A stretch of 64,000 nucleotides of DNA. It comes from Hyaloscypha bicolor E. Its lineage: Eukaryota; Ascomycota; Leotiomycetes; Helotiales; Hyaloscyphaceae. The stretch covers positions 966,442 to 1,030,441 of the forward strand of contig NW_020194619.1 in the NCBI RefSeq assembly GCF_002865645.1, in the 5' to 3' direction. The position numbers and the translations under genes are program-made. Positions 24,706-36,605 of the stretch are shown here, piece by piece. How positions within the stretch are numbered: position 1 is the stretch's first letter; the number at the start of each line of letters is the position of its first letter. A model generated the notes under the pieces. It ran no database searches and was not told the origin of the DNA. It saw only the letters and a program-made list of their open reading frames with translations.

Positions 24706-25419
24706 CTAAACGCTCTTGGCCTTGTCATCCTCATCGATGCTGCCATCGGAGCTCTCGGTATTAACACGTCGAGTCTCGGGGAGCTCTTCGAAGTCTTCTC
24801 CTGGGCCGTGGAGTTCCTCCTCGAAGACGGGCTCTTGCTCAACCTGCTCGAACTTGGTCTTGAAATCCTTCAAGCCGGCCGTGTAGCTGCTGCTATTGGA
24901 GCGGCGGCGTGCATTGGCAAGATTGAAGCCCTCGTCCTGGACTTCCTCGCCATCGACACCCCTTTGTGAGGCATCAGCCGTGTTTCCACATTGTAAGATA
25001 GGGGATAGGGTTACACACCAGCCTCCCTTTCCGGCACCATTCTTCTTGGTCTTCTTGGGATCGGCATCGACGTGACCTGCCTTTGCAAAGTAACGAGGGA
25101 GATGCTGTGGTGACCTCAGTTAGACTTGCTTTTAGACACGAATGAGGACGAAATGTGGGAGGAGGGGTTAGGAGAGCTCACTTCAGTAGCAGCGGCAGTA
25201 CCATCAGCCAAGCCAGCGTGGTCTACAAGTCTTCAGTCAGCAATTTGTAGGCCGCCAAGGCTGGTTTAAGTATCAAGGGAAGACGTTTGGGGATGGATGG
25301 GGCGTGCTGGGGGCATTTGGGAGGATGTGAGTGAAGGACGCGAGGTGAGAGTCGACAGAAGGTAGCCTAGGGGTTCCCATACCGCGGTCATTGAACTTGT
25401 TGGTCTTGCCCACTGTCAT
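24706..25419 (-). CDS. Small Stf2/Tma10-like protein (139 aa)
   Basis: Four exons: 25419-25383, 25222-25182, 25104-25019 and 24961-24706. The N-terminus is MTVGKTNKFNDRDHAGLADG. A central HLPRYFAKAGHVDADPKK and NGAGKGGWGVDGEE segment resembles the conserved core of yeast Stf2/Tma10 and related small hydrophilic proteins. The C-terminus is acidic and Ser-rich (NARRRSNSSSYTAGLKDFKTKFEQ, written here as overlapping pieces NARRRSNSSS and LKDFKTKFEQ). Yeast relatives were described as ATPase-stabilising or ribosome-associated stress proteins; the role here is inferred. The start ATG sits just downstream of a possible 5' UTR intron (a GTGAGT donor lies near 25588). Coding length sums to 420 nt with clean splice sites. 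Confidence 0.72.
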
Positions 25420-26648
25420 TACATTAGCAGACGTTCAAACAGCAGCTGTGATGACGGAAACGGCCATTGAAGTGGTATTGTACACTCATTGGAAAGGTGG
25501 AAGACGGAAGCAAGGGACGGAAGCTGACGAGGAGGAGGAGGAGGAGGAGGAGGGGTAAAGATGAGAAGCAGGTTTGGAGCGACTCACTGATTGCGGATTG
25601 ATGTGGGAATTGAGAGCTTGAGAGCGTGAGAAGGGAGATGGATGAAAGTTGTTCGGTGTTTGTTGGTGTTTTATGATTGAGGGAGATGATGTTGGATTGG
25701 ATGGGGTTGGAGGTGGGAGGTGTGGAGGTGGAAGCAGACGAGGTCTGTACAGTAAGGGAGAGCGAATGTAAGGATTGGCGATGGGATGGATGCAGATGGA
25801 ACGCCGCCCCGCCCTAATGGGGCCACAAATGTCACGCGATCACCCCGCCACGCGAGCAGCTGGAGCAGCAGCAGCCCCTGAGGTGACGCCAGAGCGCCTG
25901 ATCAATTGCAGTGGTGTTCTGTTGTTGCAAGTACAGTGCTACTATATGCTCAGCAAGCTATACGTCGTTCCGTTTCTGCTTGCGTGCCCTACCTCCCTCC
26001 CCCTCCCTCCGCCTCTCTTCCCTCCGCTCCCCCTCCCTTCCTCCCTTCCCTTCCCTCGAAATCTGGGGAAGCAACTGCTCTGGGCTGCCTGTCCCGCCTC
26101 CGTGGGAAATGTGCCTCGCTGCCTTCCTTAGCGAGGTGCGCTAGCTGTACTTGTACTTATCACTCCTCGCACACCCTCGATTGATCATCATCCTCTCTCC
26201 CAATTAGAACTCTCTGCCTTGCTGCACTGCTTGCGACCTGGTCACCTGACTCCTGAGCCCGTTGCCCCTCCACTCCGCAAATAAGTGGGGCGGGCGTCAT
26301 CGCTCCAGTCCGGCAGTCGCCCTCGCCCCGCCCTTGCCCCGCCCTTGCCCCGCCTGCTGAGCTGAGCAGATTAGCTGAGCTGAAGAATTCTCGCCGACGG
26401 GACATCAGGGACCACTCACCAGACTGACACTGACCCCGACCGCCGACCCTCGACCCCCAACCACTGACCACTGGCATCTCCGCGTCAAACAAATTTGGTG
26501 ATCTTCATCAATCCCCTTTGCTTTGCTTTGCTTTGCATGCGCAGGCGACTGAGCCCCCACCACGCAGTCGAGCTCACCCAACTCTGCACCCAGTCCCCAT
26601 CAAGAACTCAAGAACAACCCCAAACAAACACACAGTTTGTCTGTGAAA
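25420..26648. promoter_or_regulatory. Divergent intergenic region, Stf2-like gene and DRE2
   Basis: 1.23 kb between divergent genes. It contains a (GAG)n run at 25528-25554, a long CT-rich tract at about 25992-26058, three tandem CCTTGCCCCGCC-type GC boxes at 26321-26356 and four TTTGC units at about 26517-26537 just before DRE2. The tracts are visible; promoter function is inferred. Confidence 0.5.
25528..25554. repeat. Trinucleotide repeat, GAG
   Basis: About eight tandem GAG units upstream of the Stf2-like gene, possibly in its 5' leader or leader intron. Confidence 0.93.
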
Positions 26649-27747
26649 ATGGCACCCTCCGTCATCATTGACAATGACTCCGATTTCACCCCGATGCATG
26701 CATCAACAGAGGCCCCCCCCTCTCCCTCTCACCCCAGAACTCTCCTCCTCGCGCCGCCGTCCATCTCCAGCCACGAAGAGAACCTGCGCAATGTCCTAGC
26801 CTCACACAACAGATCTGTCACCGACTTGCAAATGCTCGACCGCCTCTCGGCTGGCCTTGTCACCCTCCCCGATTCCACCTACGACCTAATCCTCATCCTC
26901 ACTGACGCTGACGGAACGCGGACCGAGTCCTCTCAATTGCTTGGCCGCGATGTCCTCGGCAGAATTGCACAAGCTCTGAAGGCAGGCGGCAAGTTACAGG
27001 CACAGGATGGAACCTTTGGACAAGGTGTAACGGCGCCAGAGCGTCAAGAAGGAATCCTAGCTGGTTTGATCGTTGACGGTAGTGGAATGGCCAAGCCAGA
27101 TTATGGTGCGAGTGATGCGGTGCCTTTACGTCTACGGAGGAAGGAGAAGAACGGCGTGGTTTCCAGTGCAGGGCCTCCGGTGGCGACGGCGGCAGTTCAA
27201 CTGAATGGCAAGCGGAAGGGCGTTGATATGGCCCCGAGCAAGCCCGTAGGTATTGGATTTGTTGATTTCAGTGACGATTTTGGAGATCCCATGATTACCG
27301 GAGAAGACGATGACGACGATCTTATTGATGAGGATACATTGCTTACAGAGGAAGATCTCAAGAGACCCGTGAACATTCGTAAGTGTTCGATCTTGTAGGG
27401 CTTTCCTTTCTTTTGAGCTAATGGTCAAATCAGCTCCGGAGTGTGCCCCAAGAGTTGGTAAGCGTCGTCGAGCATGCAAGGACTGCACCTGTGGACTCGC
27501 CGAGAAGATTGCAGCCGAAGACGCAGCCAAGCGGTCAAATGCTGATGCCCAGCTCAAGACCCTTAAACTTGGCGTCGATGACCTTGCTGAGGTAGACTTC
27601 ACTGTTCAAGGCAAGGTTGGATCTTGTGGAAATTGCAGCTTGGGAGATGCATTTCGGTGTGATGGTTGCCCGTATATTGGGATGCCAGCTTTCGCTTTTA
27701 AGCCGGGCGAGGAAGTCAGACTTCTGAACAACGAGTTCCAGCTGTAG
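26649..27747 (+). CDS. DRE2: Fe-S cluster assembly protein Dre2 (anamorsin)
   Basis: Two exons, 26649-27378 and 27434-27747, encode 347 aa. The N-terminal fungal Dre2 methyltransferase-like fold (residues about 25-150) includes [10 protein letters not shown] and [17 protein letters not shown]. An acidic linker follows. The C-terminal CIAPIN1 region holds two Cys clusters: C-x10-C-x2-C-x-C (PECAPRV to CKDCTCG) and C-x2-C-x7-C-x2-C ([17 protein letters not shown]), which bind [2Fe-2S] and a second Fe-S centre. Dre2 with Tah18 passes electrons to cytosolic Fe-S assembly. The intron joins NI to PPECAP in phase. The cluster ligands are all present. Confidence 0.96.
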
Positions 27748-28032
27748 TTATTTGATTTTGGGCTGGAGTTATTGATAGAGGACATCCGAGGCCGCCGTGC
27801 CGTGCCGTTCTGCATGATATAGAACATAGGTCTCCGGCGTTTGCTAGGGAAGTAGATGAGAACAAGGCAATCAGATTTTCGCATTGCTGGTTACTGGATA
27901 TATGAGGGTTTTCTCTAGCACAACTCCCTTTGCGCTTGATATCTTGCTTTTTTGCCTTTCTAGGGAAAGGTCGATAAGTTAGAGGCATAGTCTTAACAGA
28001 TGTAATACAATCCTTCGAGGCTCCACGTTCAT

Positions 28033-29310
28033 TCACCTGCCCGGGACTTCTTGTTCAAGAAGCACTCCTCCCTCGATCGCAATGGTTCCCCCATTAACGT
28101 AATTGTTCTTTGCCAAAAATATCACGCCCTGTGTCATCTCTTTATCAGACCCGGACCGTTGTGCAGGAACATGACCTTTTCCCTTGATCTTCTCCTGCGG
28201 CAGTGAACTCTTTCTGATTCTCATCACTCTCTTTCGTCGTCATCCCGGGGGGGAAGTAGCCAGGCCTATGATTCCGGAGTTAGCAGGACACAAAGAGGAG
28301 CAATTTATAATCGGAATAGTGCTTTTCTCTCCGCTGGGTCTTAGGCATGGAATAACTTCCAAGAGGTTCTGAAGGAAGAGCTTCGCGCTCAGAGAAAGAC
28401 ACATACGCAATGCTGTTCACTCGTATTCCTGCTTTCTTGAACTCATAAGACATCAATTTAGAAAGATGGACTGTCGATCCTTTCGCTGCGTTATAGCTGA
28501 AATGTCCCTGGGCATGTATGCAAGGAGAGTAAGCAACTGCTTGAATAGATGTATTCGGAAAATGATCGTGAATATTAAGAAGGGTAAAAGGGGGTTTTCC
28601 CACTACCTATAGCGCATAATTCCAGACATGGAGGAAATGACAATCACGGAGGCCGAGAGATCGCCGTGACTCTCTTCTCCAGCTTGCAACAAGGGAAGGA
28701 AGGCAACAGTTGTAAACCTGCAGGTCAGCACTTTACAGTTCAACGGTAGGGTTAATGAACCTACGTATATAGCTCACACATTAGTGTTGAACGTGTCGGA
28801 CCATTCGGAGACTGTTTCTCCGTTAAATAGTCTCTCCTTCAACTCCGAGGTTTTTTCACTCTCAGGTTCCGCCTTTGGACCAGAAATCCCAGCATTCGTT
28901 ATAAGAAGATTGATGTAATCTTACTTTTCCTTCTTGCTAATCTGGACTACCAGATCCTCGAGCTCTTCTTCCTTCGTTACGTCACAAGGCCCTACTGTAC
29001 TCTGAGCTCATTCAATAATCGACTCAAGCCTGTGGCTGAGAAGAGAAACTTACGGGATGATTTCTCCTCTCTGGGCGGGAGAATGTGCCTTTGTAGCCTT
29101 TTTAAGAACTTCCATACGTCGGCTAGTGATATGCACTCGGGCTCCATTCGCTGCCAAAGACTGCGTCGCCCTGAATTATGAGTCTGGCACCACTAGCATT
29201 TGATTGATGAACTCACAATAAACCAATGCCCGCACCACCTCCAGTCACAACGCAGACGAAACCTTGACAGAGAAGAGCTTCTCAGCTCTGAGATCCTCAG
29301 TAGAAACCAT
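28033..29310 (-). pseudogene. Decayed short-chain dehydrogenase/reductase
   Basis: Homology to SDRs runs the full length: VCVVTGGGAGIG near 29250, NANGARVHITSRR-like text near 29180, NAGISGPKAEPE near 28895, VIVISSMSG near 28645, HFSYNAAKG near 28495 and a C-terminal NNYVNGGTIAIEGG near 28090. Lesions: a one-base shift between the start codon frame and the glycine loop (near 29263); an out-of-phase junction between 29055 and 28990; a TAA stop at 28921-28923; an intron acceptor reading AT instead of AG at 28518-28519; and a one-base shift near 28201-28219. Exon-intron borders elsewhere still look normal, so decay is recent and not RIP-like. It is a different SDR subfamily from the intact gene at 22.6 kb. 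Confidence 0.8.
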
Positions 29311-29881
29311 CCTTAAATATACATGAACTCGCTATGGGCTAAACGCTGGTTGGTGTTACTTGATCAGGAGAAAGGGGAGATGAAATAATGGAATCTGGAT
29401 GTATTGCAGAGGCAGATCATCAAGAGGAATAAAAGGTTTTCGAGGATGCGCATACTTGCTTGTTCCGAGCTAATTCCTTTCCCAAACTAATCGTCAGTAC
29501 GATCACAAACACGGTATATGCAGTTCACAAGAAATGACATTGGCCACAAACTCGTCCAGTTGGCAGCCTTGACACACATACATCATGCTGATTTATGTAT
29601 TATTTACTACTCATCGTTAACCCTGCTGTACCGCGAGGTGGAATCTTGAAACTTCCGGCAAACAGGGGTAAGCATTAAGCTAACACTTGTCCTACTCATA
29701 GTTGGCCCCGGCTCCAGAGAATGGTGGGACCTCGGTTGAGGCTCGCTGAATATGTCACCTGAAAAGCATCCACTCATAAAGTCGCTTGATTTATTGCAAA
29801 TTTCATTGGGGCAAGTTCCTATCTTTATAAGTGGTACCCGAACAGGAATCTGAACTGGATGAACAAATAAACTTTGTTGGT
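29311..29881. other. Intergenic region
   Basis: 571 bases between the SDR relic and the end of CCZ1. No gene or repeat is recognised. Confidence 0.5.
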
Positions 29882-32568
29882 CTATCGATTCAGGTTCAGC
29901 AAGGCCTCAATATATCTCTTTGTATCGACACCAATCCCCTGGGCCAGCTTTCCTGGACCACTTGAAGTCCAACTCGCATCCGACACTCCCGCAGAAGAAC
30001 CGCTTGCAAACCTGACCGCCGCTTTGCTTGCCACATAATCACTTGCTCGCCGTATCAAGAAAATTTCCTTGTCCTTTGGAACAAATCCATAGCCATTGGA
30101 CACGGCCTCGAGGAAAGGATGAGCAGCTGAAGTGGCACTCATGAATGTACTGGTTCCCCGAGATGCCCCAGTCCCAGGTCCAGGGCCTAGAGATGATGTT
30201 TGAGTTTCGGCACTATTTTTGGCAATGAGACCAGGAATCTTGACCTGACCAGAAGTAAGGGATGCTGTAGATGGCTCAGGATCCGGAACTCTTGTCCAGA
30301 CAACCCACCATCCTCGGCTCGTCTTGCAAGTACGCTCAAGTTTGCCTCTGTCTGTGCTGCTAGCGATATACGTATTGATAATCTGCATATGGGTGTTCAA
30401 AGCTTCGATACGAGACCATGGTAACACCTCAACTGATTGCAATTGCAGCTGAAGCGGCTCTGGGATATTAGGGATCGTCGAGTTGATGGTCAACAGTTTC
30501 GGATCCCAAACAAGGTCATATATTGGAGTGGTAGAGCCATCAGCGGGGGTAACGTCTGGTTTGGACGCCCTGTATGTTGTCGAATTAAGTAGTGGTTTGT
30601 GCAGCGGGCCAATTTGATAGTGGAGAGAGCGGTAGAAACTGGAAAGAGCCAAGGCATCTGTTCTCAGTTCAAACAAGAAAACAAAAATGAATGGCCTATT
30701 CACGTAGACAACGACTCTGAGATTTTTGGTTTTGTTTCGATCTTGGCTCTCGAACGATGCATTGGACGTCCCAGTATGCTCTGATCCGGCAAGTTTAGAG
30801 GACGGTGGCCGTTGCTCGTTTTGACCAAGGTCGATACTTATTTCTGTCTCTGCGCGAGCATCTTCTTCTCGCTCTAGTTCGACAGTCAGAGTTCGCAAGA
30901 CTAATCTTGCGTTGTATTCCTCCGAATTTGCGTGATCATTCGGGATTTGGGGCTCCGCCTCTGAAGTCTCGCCATCTTCGTTCTCAATATCACCCATGAG
31001 GCCAATCATATAATGGCCAGAGGAGTCATTGCGTGGAATCAAAGACGTCTCAAATGACCCATCAAAAACAGCCTCAGGCAGGGAATTGCCCGGGGGTCGA
31101 GCGGTTGCTTTGGGGATAGGGGCTGCAGTAGGAGCAGCAATTCCTTCATTCTTCGAGGATGTCCCACCAAGAGCCCAGTGTGTTCCATATCCGAATTTTA
31201 AATAGGAGACAAATTTGTTGGTCTTGCTCGACTCACTGCCAGTGCTTGTGAAGCTGGATGGTCCACGGTGGAACGAAGGCCGTCTTATGTTGGATTTGGG
31301 GCTGTTGGGGGAATCGCCGTCTCTCATTGGCATGGGAGGCATCGTGGTCAATGGACCCTCGAAAGATAGGCTCTCATTTTGAGGCGCTTTGTCACGCATT
31401 GCCAGCCCATACACTTGTTTAGATTTCTTCCTCGTATTGGGGGATAATTCTCTCTTGTTGCCAGGTTGTTTTTGCTTTGACTTCTTGGGCTTGCGAGTTG
31501 AGGTCGGGTTATCCAGAACCCCATACGCATACGGGCCCCATCTATAGAGGTCCTCGACCCAATGCGAAATGTCCCGGAGGGATTTCCGTGATACGGCTCC
31601 AGTACCAAGAAATACGACACCGTCCTCTGCGCCGGGTTCAGTACCGGAACCAAGCCACGGTGAGGTAGGCTTGGGACGGGGTAGTTCTTTCTTGCTGCTA
31701 TCAGTGCCAGGATCATTAACGGATTCGAGGTCCCCAAATCGGGACACGATCACATCAACAAGTCCTTCTATTCGGCCAACAAATCCTTCTAGAACTTCAC
31801 GCTCACCGCTACCCCTTTCCTCTTCACCCACTCCCATACCAAGCTCTCCACAAGCTGCAACTTTTATTCCCCCATAGAGGCTGTTTGCCGGATTGCCATG
31901 CATGAGAACGTTCCATATTGAGAGAAATGTATCCCAGTAACGGCCAAGAATACCGACAAACTTTGATCTGCGCGTGCGCACGAAAAGGGCGCTCATGGAG
32001 GAGGCATGATGCAATAGGAAAGTAGAATGTGCTCGTAAAAGATCCCCTAGGAGCAATATCGCAGGTTTGACTTCGCGAGATGAGTATTCGGTTGCTTCTT
32101 GGTGCTCAGTAACTCGGCCTTTTCCAGCAGGAGTCCTTGATGTGGTTGGGAGCACTGTCAGGTTGATTGACTAGAAACAATTAGTCGGGAGTATTTCTGA
32201 AAGATGCTCTCACAAACAGCCAGAATCCACCATCCAGCTTCAAGCTCATGTAAAACAATGCGCGACTTCTCGGTCTCCACTGTGTCTACTGCTCTGCCTT
32301 CCGAGAAACTTCTGCCAAACTCAACCATGGCCTGGGCGAGCCCAATCTGCCTCAGCTGTTCGTTATTCTCCTCCCGCAGAGCCTCGTCACTGGGCTTCGG
32401 GGACGCCTTCTGCCTACTTCGATGGCGGGCTTCGGACGAGGAGTAGTAAACAATCTGGTTTTGTAGAGTTTCATCGGTGGTGCCCAGCGAGGGGTTGTAG
32501 ATGGCCAAGAATCCCAATTGGGCTGGGACGACCTTTGGGGCCTGGGGCTGGTCGGAGGAAAGCGACAT
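29882..32568 (-). CDS. CCZ1: Vacuolar fusion protein Ccz1 (Mon1-Ccz1 complex)
   Basis: Two exons, 32568-32218 and 32170-29882, encode 879 aa. The N-terminal first longin domain is recognisable (LGFLAIYNPSLGTTDE, residues about 19-34, and ELEAGWWILASINLTVLP spanning the intron). It is followed by a helical segment with LLHHASSMSALF and WNVLMHGNPANSLYGG. A long Ser/Pro-rich insert occupies about residues 240-420. The C-terminal third contains further longin/INTU-like text (VVYVNRPFIFVFLFELRTD). With Mon1, Ccz1 is the guanine nucleotide exchange factor for Ypt7/Rab7 on late endosomes and vacuoles. The 47-nt intron removes an in-frame early stop. The start is the first ATG in the open frame. Confidence 0.88.
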
Positions 32569-33211
32569 GGCATTTCGAGAAGAGACGGAGACAGACGGGT
32601 TCTAGGAAGGCAATGGACAGGCCGGCAGGAAAGGCATGCTTGGTAGTGCCGCCGCTGCGGGAGTGACGGACACGACGGAAAGGAAGACGATGATAGTGAA
32701 CAGAGAGAAGGCGCGAGTTAGTGGACGCTTTGTTTTCTTTCCTGGCTGCTGCGCTGGATGGGAAGTGCAGAAGATGCGCTTGCAGGGACCCGCAATTTGA
32801 GAAGCGAAACCTTTCCCCTTTCCTCAGAAACACCGAGTCTCACCAACCGTCACGTGGGTCGTGTCCAGTGCACGAACCTGCCCTGCCCTGCCCGAGTCAC
32901 GCCTACTTGCCTGTTCCATCAAGGACGCAGGGGACTTCTCAAGCTGGGGAGCCCTTGTGTTGTTGTATTCTTCCTTCCTGTGCTAGAGGAAAACTCCGGG
33001 TTAGCCCCCTTTTCTTCCTCTTAAAACCCTTTCCCGCAGTCTGCTATGATTTAATGTTGACTCGCTTCAGGCTCCTCTTGAAGGCGCAAAATTCGAATCT
33101 AAGTACCTTGGCTTGCCTAAGCTATCCTCCCCGACCAATCAGACCCGTAATGGCATGACTTGAAGGTTGGGTACGATCAGATTCGCTCGGTGGGACTAAT
33201 CTAGAGAAGCA
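32569..33211. promoter_or_regulatory. Divergent intergenic region, CCZ1 and FMT1
   Basis: 643 bases between divergent start codons. Several open frames on both strands are short and lack domain signal. No clear regulatory motif is seen. Confidence 0.4.
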
Positions 33212-34600
33212 ATGGTTTCCTGGCTCATGCTTCGATGCTCTGTCAAGATACCACGCCCTTCCCTACTCGTGCTATACGAGACCACCAGGTCCTACAGCAC
33301 AAAGTCGTCCAAGCCTCTCCGGATCCTTTTCTGCGGGTCGGATGATTTCAGCAGTGCCTCTCTCCGGGCACTCGATGCTGAACGTGAACGGAACCCTCAG
33401 CTCATCAAGTCTATTGATGTGCTCTGTCGTCCCGGCAAGCCTTCTGGGAGATCTCTAAAGAACATCAGAGAAGGTATTGAAGATGTCAGCGGCGGAGAGC
33501 TGCCCGTATTGACTGTCATTAGTCCCAATCAAAGCCGTCGCGCAGGAGCTGTCACTTGCGGTCCATGAGAGGGACACGTTTACAGGATGGGACGTCAGTA
33601 TTTATCTATTTAAATTTTGGATGCTTTCTGATCAAAGTCAGTTACCGAAGCCCCAGGGAGAGTCTATAAATCTCATTATCGCCGTTTCCTTTGGCTTGTT
33701 TGTGCCTCCCAGGATTCTGAAATGTGCCGAGTACGGAGGCTTGAATGTCCACCCGTCACTTCTCCCATTGTGAGCAGTCCAGAACTACACTTATGATCAG
33801 GCGGCTCATTTAGTAGGTTTCGCGGCCCAGCACCCTTGCAGCACACGATTCTGTCAGATGCCCAAAAAACTGGAGTTACACTCCAAACCCTGGATGACAA
33901 ATCATTCGACCGTGGCATCATTCTTGCCCAGACGCCAGATCCATTTCTTTCGGTACCTAACTGGGAACACTGTAACTACCATGAACTTCTTGAATTTATC
34001 TCGCCAAAGGCAGCGAGCTTGCTGGTTCAAGGACTGCGAGACCGGGTGTTTATTCCGCCTCTCCTAAATGTTGGACTCTTCACCATTCAAGGTGACAGAT
34101 GCGATTCCCTGGGACACAGGAAAACACACGCGACCAAGATTACCCCTGAAGATAGAAAAATTGATTTCCTTGCTTGGGAAGGAGACAGAATCTACCGACA
34201 CTATCGTGCTCTAGGGCGTCTGTGGACGAATGTATGGATTGACGCAAAGACGACGAAGCGTCTAATATTCGAAGATATCACTTTAGTCGAAAAGCCAAAA
34301 ATAACCTGGACCGAGAGTGGGGAGCATAGACCTGGAGCGAGTGCCGAAAAACCAAACGAGATGCATTCTGTGGCTCCTCTCTTTGTTGTGGCATCCAAGG
34401 TAGCCAAAACATGGCATCCCGTGATGTATGTCGAAGATGGAAACGGTGTTATTTTCAACACCAATGACAGCGCAGTTCGAGTTGGAAGTATCACTGTCGA
34501 GGGTCAGAGCAAGAAGACTGCTTCCAAAGCACTACGCAGTCTTCAGGAGTGTCTAGCGTTTGGAAATTATTCGAGAGGAAACGTTTATGGAAGGCCATAG
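33212..34600 (+). CDS. FMT1: Mitochondrial methionyl-tRNA formyltransferase
   Basis: Four exons: 33212-33473, 33523-33593, 33642-33769 and 33817-34600 (414 aa). The first ~30 residues are basic and lack acids until residue 23, fitting a mitochondrial presequence. The formyltransferase domain starts at LRILFCGSDDFSS. It contains GGLNVHPSLLPLFRGPAP with the catalytic Asn and His, and LDDKSFDRGIILAQ with the catalytic Asp. A C-terminal domain for tRNA binding follows. The enzyme formylates Met-tRNA with 10-formyl-tetrahydrofolate to start mitochondrial translation. All three introns are 47-49 nt; each is needed to keep the frame. Confidence 0.94.
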
Positions 34601-35208
34601 ACTATTTGTCGAACTAGTAGATCCCGACAAGACTGAAGATGGGCGGTACCGCGAAGATGGGGTGACAAAGACGCTCAGTGATCGCCCAGGTCTCCTATTG
34701 CCATCAATTACGGGGCCAGCGTGTGCGATATCGCGGACCAGTCTCACCTCCTACTATACATCACCTCACTCCGTCTTTTTATAATAGTCCGATGTGGTGA
34801 TTTGTGATATTGTTAAAGGGAGCTCAACCAATCAGTTATGTCGCTCAGGAACGTTATGTTCTCCTTGCCCGGTCTCTTTTCAATGATAAAATCTCGATCA
34901 GTTGAGATATCTTTGGAAGCTCGAGAGGCGTGAAGAAACAACTCACTTGACTCGATCAACTTTCGATAGTGAGGCCCATTAAGGTTTTCCAAAGACCCGC
35001 CTTGAAATGGCTCCATCACAAAAAGTCGGGGAACATCACAGGACTCGATGTGGATTGAGAACTTAGAGATGAAGTGCTGATTACCAGACAAAATGGCTTT
35101 AAATTCAGATGCGCCGACCACCAGACTATGATACAGGGGCTTGATTGCTTTTATATACCTCTTCAAAAGTGAACTCGACTCCAGACCCCAGAAGGGTCAC
35201 CCACTCAT
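34601..35208. other. Convergent intergenic region with a possible gene fragment
   Basis: Between FMT1 (+) and OST3 (-). Most of it is an uninterrupted minus-strand frame (34813-35166), listed separately. Confidence 0.4.
34813..35166 (-). pseudogene. Open frame without ATG, possible small gene or fragment
   Basis: About 117 codons are open and the composition looks protein-like (KFSIHIESCDVPRLFVMEPF, then a charged region with RDFIIEKRPGKENITFL and a terminal DITDWLSSL). The only in-frame ATG is in the middle, and the upstream frame runs into stops before OST3's stop codon at 35209. A GTATAT...CATAG pair near 35110-35143 could be an intron but is only about 33 nt. I do not recognise a family. 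It may be a truncated gene, or a gene with an unseen first exon. Confidence 0.35.
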
Positions 35209-36347
35209 CTACGAGAAAGGTGGCAGCCAGAAGGGGTAACCGCCGTTCTTGATCCTGAAAACGCTGAGCAGGAAACTGTACATGAGAAAGATCACGCCTC
35301 CCCAGATTATGACTGCGAGTTGTTGGGTTCGAGGGTCCGAGATGCGTGGAACCTTCAGTGCTAGTGAGATGGTGGCAAATGAGAGAAGCCCGTCTGAACG
35401 GTTTGTTAGTCAGAGCTCCTATTTAGAGACCGGAGAAACCTACACATGGCTGCAACGATTTGGGTTTCCAAGCCGTATTGATTTGAAAAACCCCCAGCAA
35501 AATAACTCACACCGCCCCGTCCATCACCGGCAACGTATGGGACTTTTCGGATGTGGTTGAACATATGGCCACTTGTGAAGAGAAGGATAGCAATTAAGCT
35601 AATCCCCGCCCAAAGATTGCGATTCTGAATGATGGGCAGAAGATACGGGCCAGCAACACTTAGAAATGTAAGCGTGCCGAGTATAGTCGTGGTGAACGCG
35701 ATCACTCGGACCCAATTGATGGGTCGATGTATTTCTGGGTGAGGGCGGCCGTTAAGATGACGGGCAACCCAGGAGTGAACCTGCTCAGCAGATTGGGGTC
35801 TAGAAAAGCATTAGGATAAATATCTTGAATCATTGAAGCAAGGCTTTACCCATTCGTGAAGTCGTATCTCAGCGGGGCACTGTCTGCGACGGCATGTGGT
35901 CCATGAGTTGGTTGGAAAAGGAGAAGAACTGGAGCTGTTTGGAGACCCAGCTGGGGTGTGTTAGCTATGCTCAAGCAGGATAGTCCTTCCAATACTGACA
36001 GATTGGAAGGTGTTCTTGCCGTCAGTGAAATCAAGTGTTCCAAAGACGAGCCGTGATTCTCCCTTCTTGTCTCCTTTGGTCCAACTCTTGGACAACAAAT
36101 CCCACTCAGGCTGGAATTCACGACATAATTGACATCCGAACCTCGATTCCAGAGCTGTCAGCAGTACGGCAACAGAGTAGTCCCTCGGGGCGGATGTCAA
36201 TTGACCGTAAATGGAGTCGTCGAGCTTCAAAGGCGACGAGGATAGGGCCTTCGAATGGAACTGCTGGAATTTATCGACAGCAGGTTTTTTCGCTGCAATC
36301 GCCGCAGCAGGTAATAAGGACAGAACCAACCCCTTCAAGAAATGCAT
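35209..36347 (-). CDS. OST3: Oligosaccharyltransferase subunit Ost3/Ost6
   Basis: Four exons: 36347-36000, 35950-35850, 35799-35444 and 35393-35209 (329 aa). There is a signal peptide (MHFLKGLVLSLLPAAAIAA) and a lumenal thioredoxin-like domain with the redox CQLC motif (residues about 72-75). Four membrane spans fill the C-terminal half, starting near VIAFTTTILGTLTFLSVAG. It is a subunit of the ER oligosaccharyltransferase; the CxxC pair is thought to hold substrate cysteines so that nearby Asn sites are glycosylated. Introns are 49-50 nt. The last one needs the GTAGGT donor after ATGT to reach AAMYGLLSFATI. Whether it is the Ost3 or Ost6 equivalent cannot be decided, since most filamentous fungi have one. 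Confidence 0.93.
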
Positions 36348-36605
36348 TGTAAAAAAGAGAGAGGAGGAGCACAATGCTGGTTGACAACTCCAATGAATGT
36401 GGGTTGAAAGTCGGCGCAATTACTTGAGGAAGCTGTTCGTTGTCCTCTGCAGCCGCGGCCACGCCAGGCACCTATGCCTGATGCCTGATGCCTTAGGGTT
36501 CCGTTCTTAGCTGCGCACGTGCTCGCCCGATGTTTGTTTACTTTCACGCAACGCCATTTCTACGGGTCAAAGCCCTACGTAACGACATCAATTCAATTCA
36601 CAGCA

